64,000 bases of DNA, from the NCBI RefSeq assembly GCF_002260525.1, contig NZ_MRYI01000005.1, forward strand, positions 186,001-250,000, read 5' to 3'. The notes beneath the pieces were generated by a model. The model was not told the DNA's origin, made no database searches, and saw only the letters and a program-made list of their open reading frames with translations. Position numbers and translations under genes: made by a program. This document shows, in pieces, positions 57,479 through 64,000 of this stretch. This DNA is from Hahella sp. CCB-MM4. GTDB lineage: Bacteria > Pseudomonadota > Gammaproteobacteria > Pseudomonadales > Oleiphilaceae. Positions within the stretch are counted from its first letter, which is position 1. Every line of letters begins with the position of its first letter.

Positions 57479-58590
57479 CGATAAAGAGGATTTCTTTTTC
57501 AGGAATAAGGAACCTTGATGACGTCACACTCGAAACTGATTCCCCAGTAGTTTTTATTCAAGGTGATAATGGCAGCGGGAAGACAAGTCTTATTGAAGGT
57601 CTTTACCTCACCGGTCGCGGTTCATCCTTCAGAAGTCATGATTTAGATCACGTCATTAATTATTCTAAGGATCAGTTTGTTTGTCATGCCTTACTTGGTG
57701 ATCAGCAACGGATAGGTGTCAGCCGTCATAAGATTCTTAAGAAAACTCAGGTAAAGATAAATGGGGACAGTGCCCAAAGTCTTTCTGAGTTGGCAGAGAT
57801 GCTTCCTCTATTATTAGTCACTCCCCTCACCTTCGATCTATTAAATGGAGGGCCATCAGGTCGGAGAAGGTTCCTTGATTGGGGAGTGTTCCACGTGGAA
57901 CCTGGATACAAGCATGTATGGCAAAGATGGCGGAAATTGTTAATACAAAGGAATAAATTGCTGAAAAATGGTACAATGGCCCGCTTGGAGCTAGCGTCCT
58001 GGACTGATCAATTTGTCTCTGCATCTAAAAAAATAGATGAACACAGGAAGAGGTTCTACAAAGAGTTGGTGTTGAAGTTGGAATCCAATTTAAATGAAGG
58101 AAGCCAGTTCAACAACGACCTTTCTAACCAGATAGAAGTTAAATATGACCGTGGTTGGTCCAACAACAGTTCGATGGAAGAGTTGTTGGAAAGGTCGCTC
58201 GAGTTAGACCAACGAAGAGGTTTTACCTCAGTGGGTCCACATAAGGCAGATCTAAAGTTTTCTGCCCATGGAATCTCAGCGAAGGAAGTTCTGTCTAGGG
58301 GTCAACAGAAGGTCTTAATTACTCATCTATTGTTGGCGCAACTACAGTTACTCAGAGAAAAGAGAAACTTAGATTGCACAGTTTTGATAGATGACCTCGG
58401 TGCAGAGCTCGATCAGGAAAATCAATACCAGCTGCTAAACACGTTATTGGAAAAAGGCGCCCAGGTTTTCTGTACGATGGTGGACGCCGAACAGGTTTTG
58501 AATTTAAGTCTGAGACTGAATGAAAAATACCACGCCAAAATGTTTCACGTGGAACATGGTTGTGTTACCCCGCTAAACCCAGGGGATTGA
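57475..58590 (+). CDS. recF: DNA replication and repair protein RecF
   Basis: This is a 371-residue SMC-like ATPase with Walker A GDNGSGKTSL and the signature region LSRGQQKVL. VLIDDLGAELD is the Walker B. It loads RecA with RecOR at gaps. The gene contains two parS-like sites (57887-57902 and 58541-58556). It is translationally coupled to marC and precedes gyrB by 16 bases. Confidence 0.97.
   Translation: MTIKRISFSGIRNLDDVTLETDSPVVFIQGDNGSGKTSLIEGLYLTGRGSSFRSHDLDHVINYSKDQFVCHALLGDQQRIGVSRHKILKKTQVKINGDSAQSLSELAEMLPLLLVTPLTFDLLNGGPSGRRRFLDWGVFHVEPGYKHVWQRWRKLLIQRNKLLKNGTMARLELASWTDQFVSASKKIDEHRKRFYKELVLKLESNLNEGSQFNNDLSNQIEVKYDRGWSNNSSMEELLERSLELDQRRGFTSVGPHKADLKFSAHGISAKEVLSRGQQKVLITHLLLAQLQLLREKRNLDCTVLIDDLGAELDQENQYQLLNTLLEKGAQVFCTMVDAEQVLNLSLRLNEKYHAKMFHVEHGCVTPLNPGD
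57887..57902. promoter_or_regulatory. parS site (first)
   Basis: TGTTCCACGTGGAACC matches the Pseudomonas-type parS palindrome. It is embedded in recF, where it encodes VFHVEP. ParB is encoded at 40923-41795. Confidence 0.88.
58541..58556. promoter_or_regulatory. parS site (second)
   Basis: TGTTTCACGTGGAACA is a near-perfect parS, encoding MFHVEH close to the recF C-terminus, 639 bases beyond the first site. Confidence 0.88.
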
Positions 58591-58597
58591 TGGGTAG

Positions 58598-61024
<2,427 letters not shown>

Positions 61025-61051
61025 CTGGATCTATTAGAAACAGTGATATTG

Positions 61052-61083
61052 AAAAAGGCGACCTCTATGGTCGCCTTTTTTAT
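61052..61083. terminator. Bidirectional terminator after gyrB
   Basis: AAAAAGGCGACC (61052-61063) pairs with GGTCGCCTTTTT (61069-61080) around a 5-base loop. T-runs on both strands allow it to end gyrB and the convergent acetyltransferase gene. Confidence 0.92.
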
Positions 61084-61577
61084 TGCTTTGAAGTTTCCTG
61101 ATGATAGATCCTCATTCCCCTGGACTGATAGTTCTGGAGTGCGCCCGGATGGTCCAGACTACAGGTGTGAACCCAAACCCGGTTGGTTTCTTTCATTTGC
61201 CAGGCATTCTCGAGAGCGCTTGTTAATAAGAATCCGCCCAGACCCTTACCTATAAAAGCGGGCATCAATCCAAAGTAAGAAATCTCTATAGCTCCTTCAT
61301 TTTGTCGTTCCAGCTCAAAATATCCGGCCGGACTACCCTGAAAATAGCCAACAAATAAATGGAGTGATTCTCTTTCAGCGTATTGTTTCCATTCAGTATC
61401 ACTCCACTTCAGTTTGTCATTCCACTCCCAATCAGCTCCAACAGATTCATAAAAAAAACGGTTGTACTGGTATTGCTTCACCTTGGCCTCCAATACAACA
61501 AACCCTTCAACTGGAGGTTTTCTGCAAATAGCATCCCGGCTTGTTTGCTCCAAATAATAAGTGGTTATCTCTGTCAT
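61080..61577 (-). CDS. GNAT-family acetyltransferase
   Basis: This 165-residue protein has the acetyl-CoA-binding region of GNAT enzymes (EISYFGLMPAFIGKGLGGFLL, about 94-114) and a closing VHTCSLDHPGALQNYQSRGM motif typical of the fold. The substrate is not known. The ATG at 61577 has no clear ribosome site. It is read against gyrB. Confidence 0.85.
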   Translation of the reverse strand: MTEITTYYLEQTSRDAICRKPPVEGFVVLEAKVKQYQYNRFFYESVGADWEWNDKLKWSDTEWKQYAERESLHLFVGYFQGSPAGYFELERQNEGAIEISYFGLMPAFIGKGLGGFLLTSALENAWQMKETNRVWVHTCSLDHPGALQNYQSRGMRIYHQETSKQ

Positions 61578-61703
61578 AAGAATATGTTCACGATTTTTTG
61601 ATTTTAGGGGGAAATTCGCTGATCAATGTCGGATGTTAGCAGTCCCTTTAGTCATATCAAATGAAAATAAGATGGCCATTCTTAAGTACGATTCTGTATT
61701 AAT

Positions 61704-61721
61704 GTAGTACTGGAATACTAC
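61704..61721. promoter_or_regulatory. Operator-like inverted repeat upstream of the PfpI gene
   Basis: GTAGTA (61704-61709) and TACTAC (61716-61721) are perfect complements around a 6-base spacer, about 60 bases before the start of the next gene. It may bind a regulator; the size fits a dimeric repressor. Confidence 0.4.
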
Positions 61722-61779
61722 CTGTCGAGAGGAAAGGCGCCCTACACTTTTATCTTTGACAATAAAAAGGAGATACGAG

Positions 61780-62343
61780 ATGCCTGCAAAAGTTTTAGTG
61801 ATTGCCGGGGACTTTGTCGAGGATTATGAACTGATGGTTCCTTTCCAGGCATTGTTAGCCATGGGCTATGAGGTTGACGCTGTTTGTCCTGATAAATCCA
61901 AAGGCGATTCTATTGCAACAGCCATTCACGACTTTGAAGGAGATCAGACCTACACAGAAAAACCGGGACATCGTTTTACTCTGAATGCTACCTTCAGTGA
62001 AGTATCACCGGATAAATATGATGGGCTCGTGATTCCTGGCGGAAGAGCTCCGGAATATCTGAGACTGAATGACCGGGTTCTTGAAATTATCAGGGCATTT
62101 GCAGAAGCAGCCAAACCGATTGCGGCTATCTGCCATGGCGCGCAGCTCCTAACCGCTGCTGATGTCATTAGAGAGAGAAAAATTTCTGCCTATCCTGCTT
62201 GTGCTCCTGAGGTTAGGCAGGCTGGTGGTGTTTACCAGGATATTGCTGTGGATCAGGCTATTACAGATGGCAATTTTGTCACTGCTCCCGCATGGCCGGC
62301 AAACGCTGAATGGGTGAAGCAGTTTGCCAAACTGCTCGGATAA
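61780..62343 (+). CDS. DJ-1/PfpI-family protein
   Basis: This 187-residue protein has the family core. [15 protein letters not shown] contains the nucleophilic Cys of the elbow, and the N-terminus [21 protein letters not shown] carries a Glu near the active site. [13 protein letters not shown] is the family loop. Members act as glyoxalases, deglycases or stress proteins. AAGGAGA precedes the ATG at 61780. It stands alone. Confidence 0.9.
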   Translation: MPAKVLVIAGDFVEDYELMVPFQALLAMGYEVDAVCPDKSKGDSIATAIHDFEGDQTYTEKPGHRFTLNATFSEVSPDKYDGLVIPGGRAPEYLRLNDRVLEIIRAFAEAAKPIAAICHGAQLLTAADVIRERKISAYPACAPEVRQAGGVYQDIAVDQAITDGNFVTAPAWPANAEWVKQFAKLLG

Positions 62344-62430
62344 TCGGCAGGAAATGATAAACGGCACAAGGATGTGCCGTACATAAAGGCGACCGGTGAT
62401 GAATCCCGTTATGAGTATTAATGGAAAATC

Positions 62431-62748
62431 TTAAACAAATTCTGTTTGTTTTAGATTATCCACAGAGGTTGTAACGTCCGATTGATTTGCCTCATTCATC
62501 AGATACGTTGTGCAGGCCACGCGCAATAGGGAGGTAAAATTGCGTGCTTCACCGTAACGTTGAACGACCTCATCATGAAGTGTGGTGATAAAAGTAGCGA
62601 CAGATACATTCTCTTTATTTGCCATTAATTCCAGAATATCCCAAAAGCGGATTTCAAGAGACAAACTTGTCACATGCCCATGTAGTCGCAGTGAGCGTGA
62701 AGCTTTCGTATAGGCGCTGGTATCAACACCTGCATAGACATCACACAT
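62431..62748 (-). CDS. Ribbon-helix-helix domain protein (RHH_4)
   Basis: This 105-residue protein has SRSLRLHGHVTSLSLEIRFW and NFTSLLRVACTTYL, the pattern of the ribbon-helix-helix family PF13467. Members bind DNA as dimers; the target here is unknown. A perfect DnaA box (62456-62464) lies at its 3' end. It follows the channel gene on the same strand by 88 bases. Confidence 0.88.
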   Translation of the reverse strand: MCDVYAGVDTSAYTKASRSLRLHGHVTSLSLEIRFWDILELMANKENVSVATFITTLHDEVVQRYGEARNFTSLLRVACTTYLMNEANQSDVTTSVDNLKQTEFV

Positions 62749-62822
62749 AGCTTGAATCCTCCCTTATCTGACAACAAGCATGTTAGCCCGAATATTTTAT
62801 CTATGTCACTAACGTCCAAGTC

Positions 62823-62841
62823 CCTAACTTCGTAAGTTAGG
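62823..62841. terminator. Hairpin at the end of the channel gene
   Basis: CCTAACTT (62823-62830) and AAGTTAGG (62834-62841) form an 8-bp stem with a 3-base loop. It overlaps the last bases of the mechanosensitive channel gene. Confidence 0.6.
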
Positions 62842-64000
62842 TTGCCGATGAGTCCGGCTTTGGTCTGGTTTGATCAACCACTCGTATTTCCAACGGTGAC
62901 TGGGTATCCAGATGAATATCCCGCTGCGGAAACGCAATTACAATTCCTGCGCCATTCAACTTATCATAAATATCCAGGTGAAGGTCAGTTAATGTGGGTA
63001 AGCGGACGTCAAGGCCGCTTATATATGCCCGTAGGTAGATGATCAGTGCGTTATCCCCAAAACTCTCAAAAGACACAATGGGTGCTGGATCTGAAAGCAC
63101 GTTGGGGTTATTGCGTGCTGATTCTTCTATGAGTTGCATCGCCAGTCTTGCATCCGAACCATACGCGATACCGATGGGAATAAGTAAGCGGGTGGTTTGA
63201 TCCGAAAGAGTCCAGTTAAGGAGTCGATTGGTAATAAACTCCTTATTAGGTACAAGCAGCTCTTTTTGGTCCCAGTTCCTAATGGTTGTTGCGCGAATCT
63301 TAATCTTCGTAACAACACCGTCGGTATCTCCTACAGTAACAACGTCCCCTACTCGTATGGGTCGTTCAAACAAGATGATTAAACCGCTTATGAAGTTCGC
63401 AACGATTTCCTGCAGACCGAAACCGATACCAACACCGAGTGCAGCTGCCAGCCATTGTATCTGAGACCAGCTAGCGCCTATCGTGCTCAAGGAAGTGAGA
63501 ATACCCGTTGCCACGATGACGTATCCCGAAAGAGTTCGCATGGCGTAAAGACTGCCTGCCGCCAGTTGAATACGTTGTAGAAGAATAAATTCCAAAAGCG
63601 CTGGGACCCGCTTGGCGGCGAGTATAGTTAGTATCAAGACGGTAATGGCCACACAAAGATCAAACAAGGTCACTGGAACCTGTTGCTCTTTGCCGGCAAT
63701 GGAATCTGTGTATGTCCAAACGGATATGTCCTCCAGAATTCCGAAGGCAGGAAGGACTTCAGTCCAGATCAGCCACAGACCCACCGCACCCAGAACCACC
63801 AACACCGTATTCAATAATTCGCGGCTTCCCTTGCTGAGGGCATCCAGGTCTACGACGGGTTCCTCTATTACCACCTCAGACGCTATCTCACTGGCGGAAG
63901 TTGTTTGGCCCTGGCTTTCCTCCGCTTTCTTCTGTCTGGCCTGATTTCGCCTCTCAACGGCGTTTCGATAGGCTATTTTGCGCTGTGTTAGAACTAACCA
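62837..64000 (-). CDS. MscK/KefA-type mechanosensitive channel, 5' end cut by window
   Basis: The reading frame stays open to base 64000, so the gene is truncated at its start; about 387 residues are visible. The part beyond 63874 is charged and helical (RKIAYRNAVERRNQARQKK). Then come several membrane helices and the MscS pore and vestibule: GVGIGFGLQEIVANFISGLIIL, FERPIRVGDVVTVGD and the C-terminal beta domain ending before residue 387. A size longer than MscS and the upstream segment suggest the large MscK/KefA type. It protects against osmotic downshock. Confidence 0.9.
   Translation of the reverse strand, partial: WLVLTQRKIAYRNAVERRNQARQKKAEESQGQTTSASEIASEVVIEEPVVDLDALSKGSRELLNTVLVVLGAVGLWLIWTEVLPAFGILEDISVWTYTDSIAGKEQQVPVTLFDLCVAITVLILTILAAKRVPALLEFILLQRIQLAAGSLYAMRTLSGYVIVATGILTSLSTIGASWSQIQWLAAALGVGIGFGLQEIVANFISGLIILFERPIRVGDVVTVGDTDGVVTKIKIRATTIRNWDQKELLVPNKEFITNRLLNWTLSDQTTRLLIPIGIAYGSDARLAMQLIEESARNNPNVLSDPAPIVSFESFGDNALIIYLRAYISGLDVRLPTLTDLHLDIYDKLNGAGIVIAFPQRDIHLDTQSPLEIRVVDQTRPKPDSSAT

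Overview
The window is a chromosomal segment from a gammaproteobacterium, read as the replication-origin neighbourhood plus about 29 kb of envelope and secretion genes to its left. The core gene order (glmS-glmU, atp operon in the order atpI-B-E-F-H-A-G-D-C, parA-parB, rsmG-mnmG, mnmE-yidC-yidD-rnpA-rpmH, then dnaA-dnaN-recF-gyrB on the other strand) is that of Pseudomonadales/Oceanospirillales-type marine gammaproteobacteria. Close relatives of Pseudomonas proteins (PA2778/PA2779-type pair, LasA-type elastase) and a roughly balanced base composition (judged by eye) fit this. I cannot name the species.

Left part (1-14 kb): a membrane protein, a run of minus-strand lipoproteins and periplasmic proteins (two DUF4136), a glrK-qseG-glrR sigma-54 two-component operon with a DUF2721 gene attached, then plus-strand envelope genes (a 49-residue protein, a double-BON protein, an OmpA-like lipoprotein, a PA2779-like protein with a PA2778-like C39 peptidase), and a divergent LysR / EamA-transporter pair.

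Middle part (14-29.5 kb): surface and secreted proteins. Two Ig-like/autotransporter proteins occur, one of which carries a second complete outer-membrane barrel fused after the autotransporter barrel. With them are a GRDP-like protein with a Cys-Gly tail, a YbaK-type deacylase, two tandem extracytoplasmic solute-binding proteins without a permease, a LasA-like M23 elastase with two PPC domains and a candidate Fur box, a Ser/Thr kinase, a GGDEF-EAL protein, a GH5 cellulase and a zinc metalloprotease of family M35. This block ends next to the 3' end of glmS.

Right part (29.5-64 kb): housekeeping and origin genes. Two intergenic regions look like replication origins. One lies between mnmG and a cytochrome b561/fetA/fetB insertion (three perfect DnaA boxes, very AT-rich). 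The other lies between rpmH and dnaA (one perfect and four near-perfect boxes). Two parS-like sites lie inside recF, matching the parA/parB genes present. The dnaN-recF neighbourhood is interrupted by an AarF/UbiB-type kinase gene and a marC gene. After gyrB come a GNAT acetyltransferase, a PfpI/DJ-1 protein, a ribbon-helix-helix protein and an MscK-type channel cut by the window end.

Two patterns run across the whole window. First, degenerate tandem repeats with a 19-24 bp period sit at gene edges in at least seven places. Second, the perfect DnaA box TTATCCACA appears 13 times by hand count, where about 0.5 is expected by chance. No tRNA, rRNA, CRISPR, insertion sequence or prophage was recognised.
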